Position numbers and translations under genes: made by a program | Notes under the pieces: generated by a model | Seen by the model: only the letters and a program-made list of their open reading frames with translations | What the model was told of the DNA's origin: nothing | Databases searched by the model: none | Source of the DNA: Dongia mobilis | GTDB lineage: Bacteria; Pseudomonadota; Alphaproteobacteria; Dongiales; Dongiaceae | DNA length: 64,000 bases | Assembly (NCBI RefSeq): GCF_004363235.1 | Contig: NZ_SNYW01000011.1 | Span: 186,001-250,000, forward strand | Reading direction: 5' to 3' | Part shown: positions 32,489-43,136 of the stretch, piece by piece | How positions within the stretch are numbered: the first letter of the stretch is position 1 | Layout of the letters: every line of letters begins with the position of its first letter

Positions 32489-33781
32489 CTAGCGCCCGGC
32501 GTAACGCTGGCGCCAGGCATGGCTGACAGGCGTCCGCTGGGCCGCCAGGACATGATGGGCATAACACTCTGCGAGGCGCCCGATGCCGGCCGGCACGTCA
32601 TGGGTGCGCTGGATCATGTCGCAGCCTGATTGCACGTTGCCCTCGACGATGACCGGCCCCTCATCGGTGATGGCGACGTCCCAGCCGATGGTGACCCGGT
32701 CCGGGAAGGCGGCGTGGCCGCGGCAAAGCAAGTCCTTGGTTTCCTGCCAGAAGGGCAATTGACGACCAGTAATAGTCGCCCCCGTCGTCGGATGCGTGTC
32801 GAACCAAACGCAGGGCTGCTTTGTGCCGGCGTCGGAGGCAGGCCCAAGTTCGCCGGTCGCCACATCGACGCGGCTGACGATGCCGCCCTTGTGGAAATTG
32901 TCGACCACGGAGTCTGAGCGCGTCGACGACTTGAACACGGCATGGGTAACTTCATAGCCGCCGGTCTCGTTCTTTACCGACATGACGCGGCAGGTGGTGA
33001 GGACGTTGATGGCGAGATCGCGCAATGCGCTGTGCCCGAAGAGTGCTTCCTGCACGACGATCGGCTCTTTTTTCGCCTGGACCGTGATGTGCTCCAGCAA
33101 CTCTCCGACCGACTTCCGGTTGCCGTGCTGATCGGCATAGGAGCCGTCAGTCTGCCTGAGCCAGCGCTCGCAGCCGCGCCCGCCGCGACCCTTGAAAGGT
33201 TTGAAGAAGATGTCGACCGGCGGCAGGTCACCGGCAAACTCCATCAGGCGTTCGACGCGGCCGTCGCCATGGACCAGCATGTAGGTCGGTATGCTGTGAA
33301 CCCCGGCCTGCTCGCAGTGCAGGAAGAACGCGGCCTTGTCGTTGAGGATGCTGCGGCTCGATCGTTCGATGCGGGATTCAATCAGATTGTGGAGGCCGCC
33401 CTTGAACTCGTAGCGAGCGATATAGGCGCCGGCATTGGCATAGCGCTCGGGCCGGAACAGTTCGAACACGTAGTATTTCTTGGGCGAGATCGAGTGGCAG
33501 AAGGCGACGACCAGCTGTTCCCAGACCTGGCGCATCCTTCCCTTGCCGGAGACCTCGCGCACCCTATCGCCCAGCCGGCTGGTATGCTTCCAGGAGAGAT
33601 AGGCGAACATCGCCGGCCAGGCGACGCTGTAGAAGGCCACCCGCGGCCAGACCTTGCGGCCATGCATGGACCAGACATAGCTGGCATAGGATTTATGGAT
33701 GATATCTGCCGGGGTTTTGGCGGGGCCCAGGGACCAGAACAGCTTGTAGGGAGAACAAAACGGCAACCGAAGATAGGCCAT
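32489..33781 (-). CDS. Sugar-transfer-associated ATP-grasp protein
   Basis: A 430-residue protein with an ATP-grasp fold of the ATPgrasp_ST type. The N-terminal 100 residues (SPYKLFWSLGPAKTPADIIH ...) are family-specific. The ATP-grasp core carries DKAAFFLHCEQAGV, FFKPFKGRGGRGCERW (nucleotide lysine and glycine loop), IVVQEAL and the magnesium-ligand segment PVIVEGNVQSGCDM. Members are thought to ligate amino acids or other groups during polysaccharide or envelope assembly, yet no glycosyltransferase lies nearby. ATG 33781 was chosen; a GTG at 33820 is possible. Confidence 0.85.
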   Translation of the reverse strand: MAYLRLPFCSPYKLFWSLGPAKTPADIIHKSYASYVWSMHGRKVWPRVAFYSVAWPAMFAYLSWKHTSRLGDRVREVSGKGRMRQVWEQLVVAFCHSISPKKYYVFELFRPERYANAGAYIARYEFKGGLHNLIESRIERSSRSILNDKAAFFLHCEQAGVHSIPTYMLVHGDGRVERLMEFAGDLPPVDIFFKPFKGRGGRGCERWLRQTDGSYADQHGNRKSVGELLEHITVQAKKEPIVVQEALFGHSALRDLAINVLTTCRVMSVKNETGGYEVTHAVFKSSTRSDSVVDNFHKGGIVSRVDVATGELGPASDAGTKQPCVWFDTHPTTGATITGRQLPFWQETKDLLCRGHAAFPDRVTIGWDVAITDEGPVIVEGNVQSGCDMIQRTHDVPAGIGRLAECYAHHVLAAQRTPVSHAWRQRYAGR

Positions 33782-33910
33782 CTGACCGGAATCTCTGCAA
33801 AAGTTTAGAGCGCGCCCCACGCCCGAGGAGCACCCGATATACCAACTTCCACGTCAGGAGTCAGTAAGGCTGCTGAACGCGGCCTTACTTCGCTGCAGGG
33901 CGCAAAATCC

Positions 33911-33939
33911 TTCAAATCGGCCGGCCCAGACACTAGACT
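33911..33939 (+). promoter_or_regulatory. Candidate promoter of icd
   Basis: TTCAAA (33911-33916) and TAGACT (33934-33939) are separated by 17 bases, about 70 bases before the ATG. Upstream, AGTAAGGC (33863-33870) and GCCTTACT (33882-33889) form a perfect 8-bp inverted repeat with an 11-base loop, without a T-run. Confidence 0.4.
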
Positions 33940-34010
33940 GCCGCCGATTTTGCGTCATTCCCGGCACATCGCCGCCTCCCAGGCGCTTCAATCGGAAGGA
34001 AAATCGCTAC

Positions 34011-35225
34011 ATGGCTAAGATCAAGGTCAAGAATCCAGTCGTCGAACTCGATGGCGACGAGATGACCCGAATCATCTGGGCGTTCATCAAGAACAAGCTG
34101 ATCCTGCCCTATCTCGACATCGACCTTAAGTATTACGACCTTGGCGTCGAAAGCCGCGACCAGACCGGCGACCAGATCACGGTGGATGCCGCCAATGCGA
34201 TCAAGCAATTCGGGGTCGGCGTCAAATGCGCCACCATCACGCCGGACGAAGGCCGCGTGAAGGAGTTCAACCTGAAATCCATGTGGAAGTCGCCCAACGG
34301 CACGATCCGCAACATCCTGGACGGCACCGTCTTCCGCCAGCCGATCATCTGCAAGAACGTTCCGCGCCTGGTGCCGGGCTGGACCCAGCCCATCGTCATC
34401 GGCCGCCATGCATTCGGCGACCAGTACCGCGCCACCGATTTCATCGTGCCCGGCAAGGGCAAGCTGACCATGAAGTTCGTGCCGGAGGATGGCAGCGCGC
34501 CGATCGAGAAGGATATCTTCAGCTTCCCCGGCGCCGGTGTCGCCATGGGCATGTACAATCTCGACGATTCGATCCGCGGCTTTGCGCGCGCCTGCTTCAA
34601 TTACGGTCTGATGCTGGGCTGGCCGGTCTATCTGTCGACCAAGAACACGATCCTGAAGATCTATGACGGTCGTTTCATGGACATCTTCCAGGAGGTCTAT
34701 GACAAGGAATTCGCCGACCAGTTCAAGGCGAAGAAAATCCATTACGAGCACCGCCTGATCGACGACATGGTGGCATCGGCGCTGAAATGGTCAGGCGGCT
34801 TCGTCTGGGCCTGCAAGAACTATGACGGCGACGTGCAGTCGGACACCGTGGCGCAGGGCTTCGGCTCGCTGGGCCTGATGACCTCGGTGTTGCTGTCGCC
34901 CGACGGCAAGACGGTCGAGGCGGAAGCGGCCCACGGCACGGTGACGCGCCACTACCGCGAACACCAGAAGGGCAAGGAAACCTCGACCAACCCGATCGCC
35001 TCGATCTATGCCTGGACCCGCGGGCTCTGGTATCGCGGCAAGTTCGACGGCACGCCCGAGGTGCAGAAGTTCGCCGAGAACCTGGAGAAGGTCTGCGTCG
35101 ACACGGTCGAGTCCGGCTTCATGACCAAGGACCTCGCCCTCCTCATCAGCCCGGACCAGAAATGGCTGACGACCAACCAGTTCCTCGACAAGCTGGACGA
35201 AAACCTCAAGAAGGCGATGGGCTGA
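34011..35225 (+). CDS. icd: NADP-dependent isocitrate dehydrogenase, eukaryote-like type
   Basis: Icd oxidises isocitrate to 2-oxoglutarate and CO2 in the TCA cycle, reducing NADP. At 404 residues with [32 protein letters not shown] and [14 protein letters not shown]-like sequence ([16 protein letters not shown]), it is the homodimeric type II enzyme found in eukaryotes and many alphaproteobacteria, not the E. coli type. The phosphate-binding and metal segments [18 protein letters not shown] and [17 protein letters not shown] are intact. AAGGAAAA lies upstream of the ATG. The cyclophilin gene starts 6 bases after the stop. Confidence 0.97.
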   Translation: MAKIKVKNPVVELDGDEMTRIIWAFIKNKLILPYLDIDLKYYDLGVESRDQTGDQITVDAANAIKQFGVGVKCATITPDEGRVKEFNLKSMWKSPNGTIRNILDGTVFRQPIICKNVPRLVPGWTQPIVIGRHAFGDQYRATDFIVPGKGKLTMKFVPEDGSAPIEKDIFSFPGAGVAMGMYNLDDSIRGFARACFNYGLMLGWPVYLSTKNTILKIYDGRFMDIFQEVYDKEFADQFKAKKIHYEHRLIDDMVASALKWSGGFVWACKNYDGDVQSDTVAQGFGSLGLMTSVLLSPDGKTVEAEAAHGTVTRHYREHQKGKETSTNPIASIYAWTRGLWYRGKFDGTPEVQKFAENLEKVCVDTVESGFMTKDLALLISPDQKWLTTNQFLDKLDENLKKAMG

Positions 35226-35230
35226 ATATC

Positions 35231-35770
35231 ATGCTGAAACGATTCCTTCTGGCGCTGGCTTTTGTTATCGGCATGAGCGCCCCCAGTCACGCGGCGGACC
35301 CCGAGAACACGCTCTATCTCGATTTGAAGGACGGGCGCGTGGTGATCGAATTGCTGCCCGACGTGGCACCCCAGACCGTGGCCCGCATCAAGCAGCTGGC
35401 ACGCCAGGGTTTCTACGACGGCACGCCGATCCATCGCGTCATCCCGGGGTTCATGGCGCAGATGGGCGATCCGACCGGCACAGGCACGGGTGGGTCGGGG
35501 CAAAACCTGCCGGCCGAGTTCAGCAACCTGCGCCACCTGCGCGGCGCCGTCTCGATGGCCCGCGCGTCCGACCCCAACAGCGCCGACAGCCAGTTCTTCA
35601 TCTGCCTAGGCGACGCAACGTTCCTGGACGGCAAATACACAATCTTCGGTCAGGTGATCGACGGCATGCATTTCGTCGACCGCATCACGGCAGGCACCGA
35701 GGCCAATAACGGCATCGTCGCCAATCCGGACCGGATCGTGAAGGTACAGGTCGCCGCCGACGCGCAGTAA
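35231..35770 (+). CDS. Periplasmic peptidyl-prolyl cis-trans isomerase (cyclophilin)
   Basis: A 179-residue cyclophilin with a signal peptide (MLKRFLLALAFVIGMSAPSHA, cleavage near residue 21), so it should assist protein folding in the periplasm. The catalytic arginine segment FYDGTPIHRVIPGFMAQMGDP and SMARASDPNSADSQFFICLGD are typical of the PpiA/PpiB family. It starts six bases after the icd stop and lacks a good Shine-Dalgarno, so coupling with icd is likely. A strong terminator follows. Confidence 0.93.
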   Translation: MLKRFLLALAFVIGMSAPSHAADPENTLYLDLKDGRVVIELLPDVAPQTVARIKQLARQGFYDGTPIHRVIPGFMAQMGDPTGTGTGGSGQNLPAEFSNLRHLRGAVSMARASDPNSADSQFFICLGDATFLDGKYTIFGQVIDGMHFVDRITAGTEANNGIVANPDRIVKVQVAADAQ

Positions 35771-35790
35771 GCACGAGCGATCAATTGACA

Positions 35791-35827
35791 GGGGCGATGC
35801 GGTCAACCGCATCGCCCCTTTCTTTTT
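35791..35827 (+). terminator. Rho-independent terminator after icd-cyclophilin
   Basis: A perfect 12-bp stem GGGGCGATGCGG (35791-35802) with its complement at 35807-35818, loop TCAA, followed by TTTCTTTTTATT. Confidence 0.9.
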
Positions 35828-35862
35828 ATTGGTCCTTTGGAAGCCGCCGAGGACCGAAACAG

Positions 35863-36495
35863 CTAGCGGCCGATCAGGCGCTGGAATTCGCGCCGGGTTT
35901 CCGGGTTGTCGCGGAAGGAGCCGAGCAAGGTCGAGGTGGTCATGGCAACACCCGGCTTGTTGACGCCGCGCGTTGTCATGCAATGGTGCTCGGCCTCGAT
36001 CACCACGCCCACGCCCAAGGGATCGAGCACCTGCTGGATGGTGTTGGCAATCTGCGCCGTCATCTTTTCCTGGATCTGCATGCGGCGGGCATAGACCTCG
36101 ACCACGCGGGCCAGCTTGCTGATGCCGACCACGCGCGAGCGCGGCAGATAGCCGACATGGGCTCGACCGATGATGGGTGCCAGGTGGTGCTCGCAATGGC
36201 TGACGAAGGGAATATCCTTCAGCAGAACCAGTTCGTCATAGCCCTCGATCTCCTCGAAGGTACGCTGCAGGATGGCGACGGGATCCTCGAAATAGCCACC
36301 ATAAAATTCGTCGAACGAGCGCGCGACGCGTTCCGGCGTTCCCTTGAGACCTTCCCGGTCCGGGTCATCGCCGGCATAGGCGATGAGGGTGCGGATTGCC
36401 GCCTCGGCCGCCGCCTTGCTGGGTCGGCGCGCGGCCGCCTGGCTGCGCTCGGCGGTGAGGTTTTCGGCCAGGGTCAGATGACGATGCATGTTCAT
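35863..36495 (-). CDS. folE: GTP cyclohydrolase I
   Basis: FolE turns GTP into 7,8-dihydroneopterin triphosphate, the first step of folate (and pterin) synthesis. The 210-residue protein contains [17 protein letters not shown], the zinc ligands C101 and H104 in [10 protein letters not shown], and C172 in [10 protein letters not shown], followed by [10 protein letters not shown]. It is therefore the canonical zinc-dependent FolE1. It sits convergent with the icd-cyclophilin unit and 92 bases downstream of the PrsW-like gene. Confidence 0.97.
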   Translation of the reverse strand: MNMHRHLTLAENLTAERSQAAARRPSKAAAEAAIRTLIAYAGDDPDREGLKGTPERVARSFDEFYGGYFEDPVAILQRTFEEIEGYDELVLLKDIPFVSHCEHHLAPIIGRAHVGYLPRSRVVGISKLARVVEVYARRMQIQEKMTAQIANTIQQVLDPLGVGVVIEAEHHCMTTRGVNKPGVAMTTSTLLGSFRDNPETRREFQRLIGR

Positions 36496-36586
36496 TGGGG
36501 GACTCCGACTGGGATTACCCTGACTTTACGCGGTCTGGTTACCCCCGGATCACTCCCTATCACACGGCCCGATTCAAGCCGCGGCG

Positions 36587-37387
36587 TCAGCCAATCGCCG
36601 CCGTCCCCCGCGCCAGCCGGCGCAGGCGGCGGCGCGCCAGGAACACGGTGACAATGGCACAGATGACGACCGTGGGAATAAGGATTGCCGCCAGCATGAT
36701 GTGAGGCAGCAGCGTCACAACATTGACCTCGTCGATGTCGCGACCGCCGCGCAGCAACTGGAAGGCAACGGCGATCAGGCCCCAATTGACCGCCGCATGA
36801 CCGATCACGGCGGCGGCATAGGCAGCCAGGGCAGCCGACCAGTTGAGGCCGCGCGCGCTGACAAAGCGGGTCAGGAAGAATCCCATGAGGCAACCCAGTG
36901 AGGCATGCAGCATGCTCGCCATCAACGTCCGCGCCAGGGGAATGACCAGCGGATGGCCGAACTGTGCCGCCGCCATCTGGGCGAGATTGGCGTTCACGCT
37001 GTAGGCCACGTTCTCGACTGCGGCAAAGCCGAGGCCGCAGAGGATCGGCAGGCGGAAGGCGGTCGATTGATCCAGTTCCTGATGGAATACGGAGAAATGC
37101 CGCAGCAGCAGGATGGCGATGAGGACGGCGACACCCTTGACCAATTCTTCCGGCACAGCCGCCAGCACGAAACTGGCCGAGAGCGCATCGCCAAGGCCGG
37201 GATTTTCGGGAAACGGAATCGCTCCCTTGAGATCAAGCGCCAGGAAGATCGGCAGGGGCGAGAGGGCGCCGAGAACGAGCGCCAGCGCCACCACGCGCCA
37301 TTTGATCCGCGCCGGCAGCAGCACCTGAACGACCAGCACCCATATGCCGGTCAAGGTCAGGACGATGGCGATTGCGGCGGCCGTCAC
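36587..37387 (-). CDS. PrsW-like intramembrane protease family protein
   Basis: A 266-residue inner-membrane protein with about eight helices. It carries the PrsW-type motifs: a glutamate pair and lysine in VPEELVKGVA, GLGFAAVENVAYS, RTLMASMLHASLG and GHAAVNWG, which together suggest a metal-dependent membrane protease of the glutamic-type superfamily. In Bacillus PrsW cleaves an anti-sigma factor; no target is known here. GTG 37387 has GGAG eight bases upstream; a second GTG nine bases earlier overlaps that site. It begins 28 bases after the alaS stop, so the two may be co-transcribed. Confidence 0.78.
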   Translation of the reverse strand: MTAAAIAIVLTLTGIWVLVVQVLLPARIKWRVVALALVLGALSPLPIFLALDLKGAIPFPENPGLGDALSASFVLAAVPEELVKGVAVLIAILLLRHFSVFHQELDQSTAFRLPILCGLGFAAVENVAYSVNANLAQMAAAQFGHPLVIPLARTLMASMLHASLGCLMGFFLTRFVSARGLNWSAALAAYAAAVIGHAAVNWGLIAVAFQLLRGGRDIDEVNVVTLLPHIMLAAILIPTVVICAIVTVFLARRRLRRLARGTAAIG

Positions 37388-37415
37388 ACCCGTCACTCCG
37401 GCGCCGCCATCGGCA

Positions 37416-40088
37416 TCAGGCGGCCTTTACATGGTCACGCAGCATCGCCTCGATGGCAGCTATGGCCTCGGCCGCCCGCGCCGCATCCGGCCCACCGGCC
37501 TGGGCCATGTCCGGGCGGCCGCCGCCGCCCTGCCCGCCGATCGCCGCACTCGCCGCCTTGACGAGGTCGACGGCGCTGAATCGCTTGGTGAGGTCGTCCG
37601 TGACGCCGACCACGATGGACGCCTTGCCGTCGGCGGTCGCAACCAGGGCGACGACGCCCGTGCCCAGCTTCCTTTTCAGCTCGTCGGCCATGCCCTTCAG
37701 CTCCTTGGCCGGAACACCTTCCAGGACGCGGCCGTAGAACTTGACGCCGTTCATATCCTGCACCTCGGCCGCGGCACCGCTGCCGCCGGTGGCGATCACC
37801 TTGCGGGCTTCGGCCAGTTCGCGCTCCAGTTTCCTGCGCTCTTCAAGCAGGCTGACGATGCGCGCCGGCAATTCCTGCGGCAGCGCCTTGATGGCGGCCG
37901 CCGCCTCGGCAAGCTGTTTCTGCTGTTCGGCCACATAGGCCTCGGCAGCGGCGCCGGTCACTGCCTCGATGCGGCGCAGACCGGCTCCGACGGCGCCTTC
38001 GGAAACGATCTTCAGGAAGCCGATATCGCCGGTACGGCCGACATGGGTGCCGCCGCACAATTCGGTCGAGAACTCCTTCGGCTCTTCGCTCTCGCGCCCG
38101 CCCATGGAAACGACGCGCACCTCCTCGCCATATTTCTCGCCGAACAGCGCCATGGCGCCAGCCGCGATGGCATCGTCCGGCGTCATCAGCTTGGTCGCCA
38201 CATCGGCATTGGCGCGGATGCGCCTGTTCACCTCATGCTCAACCCAGGCGATGTCCTCGGGGCTCATCCCCTTGGTATGCGAGAAGTCGAAGCGCAGGCG
38301 GTCCGGGGCCACCAGCGAGCCCTTCTGGGTCACATGGGTGCCCAGGCGGCGGCGCAGGGCCTCGTGCAGCAGGTGAGTTGCCGAATGGTGCGCGCGCAGG
38401 CCCGACCGCCTGGCGTGGTCAACCAGCATCTCGACCGCATCGCCTGCCTTCACATGGCCCTTCACGACCTTGCCCAGATGGACATGGAGATCGCCCAGCT
38501 TTTTCTGGGTGTCCGATACCTCGATCACGGCGCCGCCGGCCGTGACCAGCCGGCCGGCATCGCCCATCTGGCCGCCGGATTCACCATAGAACGGCGTCTG
38601 GTTGGCAACGAGGGCGACTACGTCGCCGGCCTTGGCCTCCGCCACCTCCTGACCGTCCTTCACCAGCGACAGCACCTGGCCTTCCGCCTTCTCGGTCGAG
38701 TAGCCGAGGAAGTCGGTGGCGCCGAGGCGCTGGCGGATTTCGAACCAGATCTTTTCCGTGGCCGCCTCGCCGGAGCCGGCCCAGGCGGCGCGGCTGCGCT
38801 CGCGCTGCTTCTCGAGCTCGGCATTGAAGCCGTCGACATCGACCTCCATCCCCTTGTCGCGCAGGATCGACTGGGTGAGATCGAGCGGGAAGCCGCGGCT
38901 GTCGGAGAGCGCAAAGGCGACGCTGCCGGAAAGCTTGCCATCGGCGGTGAGGCCGCTTTTGGTCGCGATGGCGCCCTCGAGTTCTTTCAGGCCCGTTTCG
39001 AGCGTCTGCTTGAAGCGGGTCTCCTCCAGCTTCAGCGTCTCCGTGATCACCGCCTCGGCACGACCGAGTTCGGGATAGGCCTGTCCCATCTCGCCAACCA
39101 GCGCCGGGACCAGCTTCCACATCAGCGGGTCCTTGGCACCGAGGAGATGCGCATGGCGCATGGCGCGCCGCATGATCCGGCGCAGCACATAGCCACGGCC
39201 GTCATTAGAGGGCATGACACCGTCCGCCACTAGGAAGGCGCTGGAGCGCAGATGGTCGGCGATCACGCGATGGCTGACATTGAGCGGGCCGTCGGGATCG
39301 GTGCCGGACGCGTGCGCCGACGCCTCGATCAGGTTGCGCATGAGGTCGATGTCGTAATTGTCGTGCTTGCCCTGGAGCACGGCGGCGAGACGCTCGAGCC
39401 CCATGCCGGTATCGATCGAGGGACGCGGCAGGTTGATGCGCTCGGTCTTGGTCACCTGCTCGAACTGCATGAAGACCAGGTTCCAGATCTCGATGAAGCG
39501 ATCGCCATCCGCATCGGGCGAGCCCGGGGGTCCGCCCGGAATGCCCTCGCCATGATCGTAGAAGATTTCCGAGCACGGGCCGCAGGGACCGGTATCGCCC
39601 ATGGCCCAGAAATTGTCCGAGGTCGGGATGCGGATGATGCGCTGATCCGGGAGACCGGCGATCTTCTTCCACAGGTTGAACGCCTCGTCGTCGTCGATAT
39701 AGACGGTGACGGTGAGCTTGTCCTTCGGCAGGCCGTATTCCCGGGTGATCAGATTCCAGGCAAGTTCGATCGCGCGGTCCTTGAAATAGTCGCCGAAGCT
39801 GAAATTGCCCAGCATCTCGAAAAAGGTGTGGTGCCGGGCGGTATAGCCGACATTCTCGAGGTCGTTATGCTTGCCACCGGCACGGACACATTTCTGGGCG
39901 GTGGAGGCGCGGACATAGTCGCGCTTCTCTGCCCCGGTGAAGACGTTCTTGAACTGGACCATGCCCGAATTCACGAACATCAAGGTGGGGTCGTTGCGCG
40001 GGACAAGCGGCGAAGAGGGGACGATCTCGTGACCCTGTTGACGGAAATAATCCAGGAAAACCCGGCGGATATCGTTGGCGGTCTGCAT
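37416..40088 (-). CDS. alaS: Alanine-tRNA ligase
   Basis: AlaS charges tRNA-Ala with alanine. The 890-residue protein begins [20 protein letters not shown], has the class II catalytic core (motif 2 [16 protein letters not shown]), the editing domain with [12 protein letters not shown] and [14 protein letters not shown] (zinc-binding HxxxH and Cys/His), and the C-Ala domain at the end ([33 protein letters not shown]). The C-terminal Gly-rich motif GGxGGGRPxxAxxGG is intact. A candidate promoter is seen at 40138-40166. Confidence 0.98.
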   Translation of the reverse strand: MQTANDIRRVFLDYFRQQGHEIVPSSPLVPRNDPTLMFVNSGMVQFKNVFTGAEKRDYVRASTAQKCVRAGGKHNDLENVGYTARHHTFFEMLGNFSFGDYFKDRAIELAWNLITREYGLPKDKLTVTVYIDDDEAFNLWKKIAGLPDQRIIRIPTSDNFWAMGDTGPCGPCSEIFYDHGEGIPGGPPGSPDADGDRFIEIWNLVFMQFEQVTKTERINLPRPSIDTGMGLERLAAVLQGKHDNYDIDLMRNLIEASAHASGTDPDGPLNVSHRVIADHLRSSAFLVADGVMPSNDGRGYVLRRIMRRAMRHAHLLGAKDPLMWKLVPALVGEMGQAYPELGRAEAVITETLKLEETRFKQTLETGLKELEGAIATKSGLTADGKLSGSVAFALSDSRGFPLDLTQSILRDKGMEVDVDGFNAELEKQRERSRAAWAGSGEAATEKIWFEIRQRLGATDFLGYSTEKAEGQVLSLVKDGQEVAEAKAGDVVALVANQTPFYGESGGQMGDAGRLVTAGGAVIEVSDTQKKLGDLHVHLGKVVKGHVKAGDAVEMLVDHARRSGLRAHHSATHLLHEALRRRLGTHVTQKGSLVAPDRLRFDFSHTKGMSPEDIAWVEHEVNRRIRANADVATKLMTPDDAIAAGAMALFGEKYGEEVRVVSMGGRESEEPKEFSTELCGGTHVGRTGDIGFLKIVSEGAVGAGLRRIEAVTGAAAEAYVAEQQKQLAEAAAAIKALPQELPARIVSLLEERRKLERELAEARKVIATGGSGAAAEVQDMNGVKFYGRVLEGVPAKELKGMADELKRKLGTGVVALVATADGKASIVVGVTDDLTKRFSAVDLVKAASAAIGGQGGGGRPDMAQAGGPDAARAAEAIAAIEAMLRDHVKAA

Positions 40089-40137
40089 CTTTGAACCCGA
40101 AAGCGTGGCTGCTGGCCGTGTTGCGGCGCGAAAGATG

Positions 40138-40166
40138 ATTATTTAGAGTTTTTCCAGCCCAAACAA
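40138..40166 (-). promoter_or_regulatory. Candidate promoter of alaS
   Basis: On the minus strand TTGTTT (40161-40166) and AATAAT (40138-40143) are separated by 17 bases, 50 bases before the ATG, in an unusually AT-rich patch. Confidence 0.4.
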
Positions 40167-40296
40167 GGCATTTAAGGGCGGAATTCCCCTGATTGCCCCT
40201 GGATTTGCGGGGCCATCGCCCGCCCCCGGCGCATGGCTGGAAACCCCTTTGACAATTGGGGAGGAAAATCCGCCCTGCTCCCCCTATATTCCGCCC

Positions 40297-41361
40297 ATGG
40301 ACACGCCCGTCACCAGCCAGGCCCGGGAAGGGGCCGAGCAACAGCCAGCGCCGAAGATCGACCCGCCCATGATCGATCCGTTCGGCCGGCGCATTTCCTA
40401 TCTGCGCGTCTCGGTGACCGACCGCTGCGATTTCCGCTGCGTTTATTGCATGGCGGAGGACATGACCTTCCTGCCAAAGGCGGAAATCCTCAGCCTGGAG
40501 GAATTGGACCGGCTGTGCTCGGCCTTCGTTGGGCTGGGCGTCCGCAAGCTGCGTCTGACCGGCGGCGAACCGCTGGTGCGCAAGGGGATAATGGGGCTGA
40601 TCCGCAACCTGTCCCGGCATCTCGACAGCGGTGCGCTGGAGGAACTGACCCTCACCACCAATGGCAGCCAGCTCGGCAAGTATGCCCGGGAACTGGCCGA
40701 TTGCGGCGTAAGGCGGGTCAATGTCTCGATCGATTCGCTCGACCCCGAGAAATTCACCCGCATCACCCGCTGGGGGAAGCTGGAGCCGGTGCTGGCGGGC
40801 ATCCAGGCCGCCAAGGATGCGGGCATCCGCGTCAAGCTGAATACCGTGGCGCTCAAGGGCGTCAATGACGACGAGTTCTATCGCCTCATCGAATGGTGCG
40901 GCGAGAACGGCCACGACATCACCTTCATCGAGGTGATGCCGATGGGCGATATCGGCGGCGAGAACCGGGTCGACCAGTTCTATCCCATCTCGCTGCTCCG
41001 GTCACATCTCGCCAAGCGCTGGACGCTGACCGAGAACAGCCATCGCAGTGGCGGCCCGGCGCGTTATGTGACACTGGAGGAAACCGGCCAGCGGGTCGGC
41101 TTCATCACGCCGCTTACCCATAATTTCTGTGAATCCTGTAACCGCGTGCGCCTGACCTGTACCGGCACGCTCTATATGTGCCTGGGGCAGGACGATGCGG
41201 CGGATCTCAGGGCACCGCTGCGCCAGAGCGAATCGGACGAGGCGCTGGTCGCCGCCATCCGCGAGGCGATCACCCGCAAACCGAAGGGACATGATTTCAT
41301 CATCGACCGCCGCCACAGCGGCCCGGCCGTCGAGCGGCATATGAGCGTCACCGGCGGCTGA
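40297..41361 (+). CDS. moaA: GTP 3',8-cyclase (molybdenum cofactor biosynthesis)
   Basis: MoaA is a radical SAM enzyme that converts GTP to 3',8-cyclo-7,8-dihydro-GTP, the first step of molybdopterin synthesis. The 354-residue protein has the radical SAM cluster C44, C48 and C51 ([14 protein letters not shown]), the SAM-binding [11 protein letters not shown], a C-terminal second iron-sulfur cluster ([19 protein letters not shown]) and the C-terminal GG needed for activation by MoaC partner chemistry (SVTGG). ATG 40297 gives the family N-terminus after a short extension. Other moa/moe genes are not in the window. Confidence 0.97.
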   Translation: MDTPVTSQAREGAEQQPAPKIDPPMIDPFGRRISYLRVSVTDRCDFRCVYCMAEDMTFLPKAEILSLEELDRLCSAFVGLGVRKLRLTGGEPLVRKGIMGLIRNLSRHLDSGALEELTLTTNGSQLGKYARELADCGVRRVNVSIDSLDPEKFTRITRWGKLEPVLAGIQAAKDAGIRVKLNTVALKGVNDDEFYRLIEWCGENGHDITFIEVMPMGDIGGENRVDQFYPISLLRSHLAKRWTLTENSHRSGGPARYVTLEETGQRVGFITPLTHNFCESCNRVRLTCTGTLYMCLGQDDAADLRAPLRQSESDEALVAAIREAITRKPKGHDFIIDRRHSGPAVERHMSVTGG

Positions 41362-41373
41362 CCCACTAAATCG

Positions 41374-41405
41374 TCATGGCCCGATTTCGTCGGGCCACCC
41401 ACGCA
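41374..41405. repeat. Dispersed palindromic intergenic repeat, copy 3
   Basis: CGTCATGGCCCGATTTCGTC then GGGCCACCCACG: arms GGCCCGA and TCGGGCC flank TTTCG. A divergent member of the 2979-3054 family in the moaA 3' gap. Confidence 0.5.
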
Positions 41406-41471
41406 TGGCGGCCGTCGCCGACGGGGGGCGGGGGCGGGGAATGACCGCAACGCCGAATCTTACGGAAAGTC

Positions 41472-42104
41472 CTAGTTGATAATCACCTGGTGGGCGAAGT
41501 CCCTGCCGTCCGAGATGGTGACCTGGGTGAAGCCCAGCAGTTTCAGGAGATCGAAGAAGGTGGCCTCTTCCGGCTGGGTGTTCTTCTGGAAGAACGGCGT
41601 CGAGCGCGCCACCAGCGTCAGGGTCGCGAACAGGGCCCGCGCGCGGTAGAGCGTATCCAGCGAGCCGTCATGCAGCGCCACGATGATCAGTTTCTGCGAA
41701 TGGTCGCCCTTGGTGAAGATAGCGTAATCGGGCGCGTATTGCGCCGCCAACTGTTGGCGCGCCATGCCGATGACGAAACCCTGGCGACGAATCTCGTCGC
41801 TGTCGGGCAGGGTCACGACGCGGCTCGGATAATGTTCGACCGTTTCCGGTTTCGGATAGTAGTAGCCCTCGTGGTGGTCGCCCACCTCTTCATCGGCCTG
41901 TTGCGCCATGTCCTCGATCGAGGTGCCCTCCGGCAGGATCAGATCGGGATCGATGATGATGTCGGTGCTCGGCGTCTCGATCGCTGGCGCCCCGGTCTGG
42001 GTTTCCTGGGCCAGGCTGGAGCCAATAGGAAACGCCGTCAGCAGGACGCCCCCGCACAGCGCCGCCAGGCACAATCCTCGCCGGAAAATCCCCAAAGCAC
42101 GCAT
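41472..42104 (-). CDS. Exported protein of unknown function, DUF4174-like
   Basis: A 210-residue protein with a signal peptide ([20 protein letters not shown], cleavage near SLAQ, about residue 32) and an acidic linker. The C-terminal half ([20 protein letters not shown] ... [17 protein letters not shown] ... [11 protein letters not shown]) has the length and strand order of a thioredoxin-like or DUF4174-like domain, but there is no CxxC and I do not recognise it with certainty. ATG 42104 has GGGGGAT upstream. It is divergent from nadK with 158 bases between. Confidence 0.65.
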   Translation of the reverse strand: MRALGIFRRGLCLAALCGGVLLTAFPIGSSLAQETQTGAPAIETPSTDIIIDPDLILPEGTSIEDMAQQADEEVGDHHEGYYYPKPETVEHYPSRVVTLPDSDEIRRQGFVIGMARQQLAAQYAPDYAIFTKGDHSQKLIIVALHDGSLDTLYRARALFATLTLVARSTPFFQKNTQPEEATFFDLLKLLGFTQVTISDGRDFAHQVIIN

Positions 42105-42262
42105 ACCATCCCCCAATGGCCATAAACGAAGCGGGGCCTAGACTGCGTCGCCCCGGCCGCTTTGGCAAGCCGCTCCGCAAGCCACTACCTATCGCCGCAA
42201 TCCTCTGGCTATACTGCCGCCCGCCAGAGAACCTGGGGCCGGGGGCAGAGGGGGATAAAAGC

Positions 42263-43027
42263 TTGAGCCTGTCCAACATCGCCTTTGTCGCCGCCGAATC
42301 CCCGGATGCCCAGGCAGCCCTCAGGGAGCTGACCGCCCGCTATGGGCCAGGAGATCCCGGTGCGGAAACAATCGTGGTACTGGGCGGCGACGGCACCATG
42401 CTGCGCGCCCTCCATGACACGATGACCCGGCCGGTGCGCATCTTCGGCATGAATTGCGGCACCGTCGGCTTCCTGATGAACCGCTACGACGCGGCCGGCC
42501 TTGCCGAGCGCATTGCGCGAGCCGAGCAGGTCACGCTGCACCCGCTGCAGATGGTGGCCAAGACCAGCGACGGCGTCGAACATCGCCTGCTGGCCGTCAA
42601 CGAGGTGTCCCTGCTGCGCGAATCCGCCCAGGCCGCCAAGATCAAGCTGGAGATCGACGGTCGCCAGCGTATGGACGAACTGGTTTGCGACGGCGTCATC
42701 GTGGCAACACCGGCCGGCAGTACCGCCTACAACCTGTCAGCCCATGGGCCGATCCTGCCGCTTTCCTCGGCCGTGCTGGCCTTGACGCCGATCAGCCCGT
42801 TCCGGCCACGGCGCTGGCGCGGCGCCATCCTGCCGCAGCGCGCAAGGCTGCGTTTCGTCATCCACGAGCCGGAACGCCGGCCGGTCAGCGCCACCGCCGA
42901 TTTCACCGAGGTCCGCGCCGTCTCGGAAGTGACCGTGTGCCAGGATCAGAGCATCGCGCTCACCCTGCTCTTCGACCCCGAGCATCACCTGGAAGAGCGC
43001 ATCCTGCAGGAGCAGTTCCAGGGGTAG
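42263..43027 (+). CDS. nadK: NAD kinase
   Basis: NadK phosphorylates NAD to NADP. The 254-residue protein has the family signature [12 protein letters not shown] (about residues 40-51) with the catalytic aspartate, [22 protein letters not shown] and the NAD-binding [18 protein letters not shown]. The start is a TTG at 42263: it lies 9 bases after GAGGGGG and gives the usual N-terminus [13 protein letters not shown]; the frame is open further back but without homology. A -10-like TATACT occurs at 42210-42215. Confidence 0.94.
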   Translation: MSLSNIAFVAAESPDAQAALRELTARYGPGDPGAETIVVLGGDGTMLRALHDTMTRPVRIFGMNCGTVGFLMNRYDAAGLAERIARAEQVTLHPLQMVAKTSDGVEHRLLAVNEVSLLRESAQAAKIKLEIDGRQRMDELVCDGVIVATPAGSTAYNLSAHGPILPLSSAVLALTPISPFRPRRWRGAILPQRARLRFVIHEPERRPVSATADFTEVRAVSEVTVCQDQSIALTLLFDPEHHLEERILQEQFQG

Positions 43028-43048
43028 CGGGCTCTATGCCGCGAGGCT

Positions 43049-43136
43049 GGATCGCCGGGTCAAGCCCCGAGACGAAAATGAAATTGCGCCGAAATCGATA
43101 AGGCCGTCATGCCCGGGCTGGTCCCCGGCATCCACT
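43049..43136. repeat. Dispersed palindromic intergenic repeat, copy 4
   Basis: GGATCGCCGGGTCAAGCCCC (from 43049) and GTCATGCCCGGGCTGGTCCC (from 43106) are opposed arms of the 2979-3054 family. The unit fills the gap between nadK and the convergent amidohydrolase and touches its stop codon. Confidence 0.6.

Noticed and set aside
40249-40290. TTGACA (40249) and TATATT (40285) upstream of moaA as a promoter
   Set aside because: The gap is 30 bases, far from the 16-18 that sigma70 needs.
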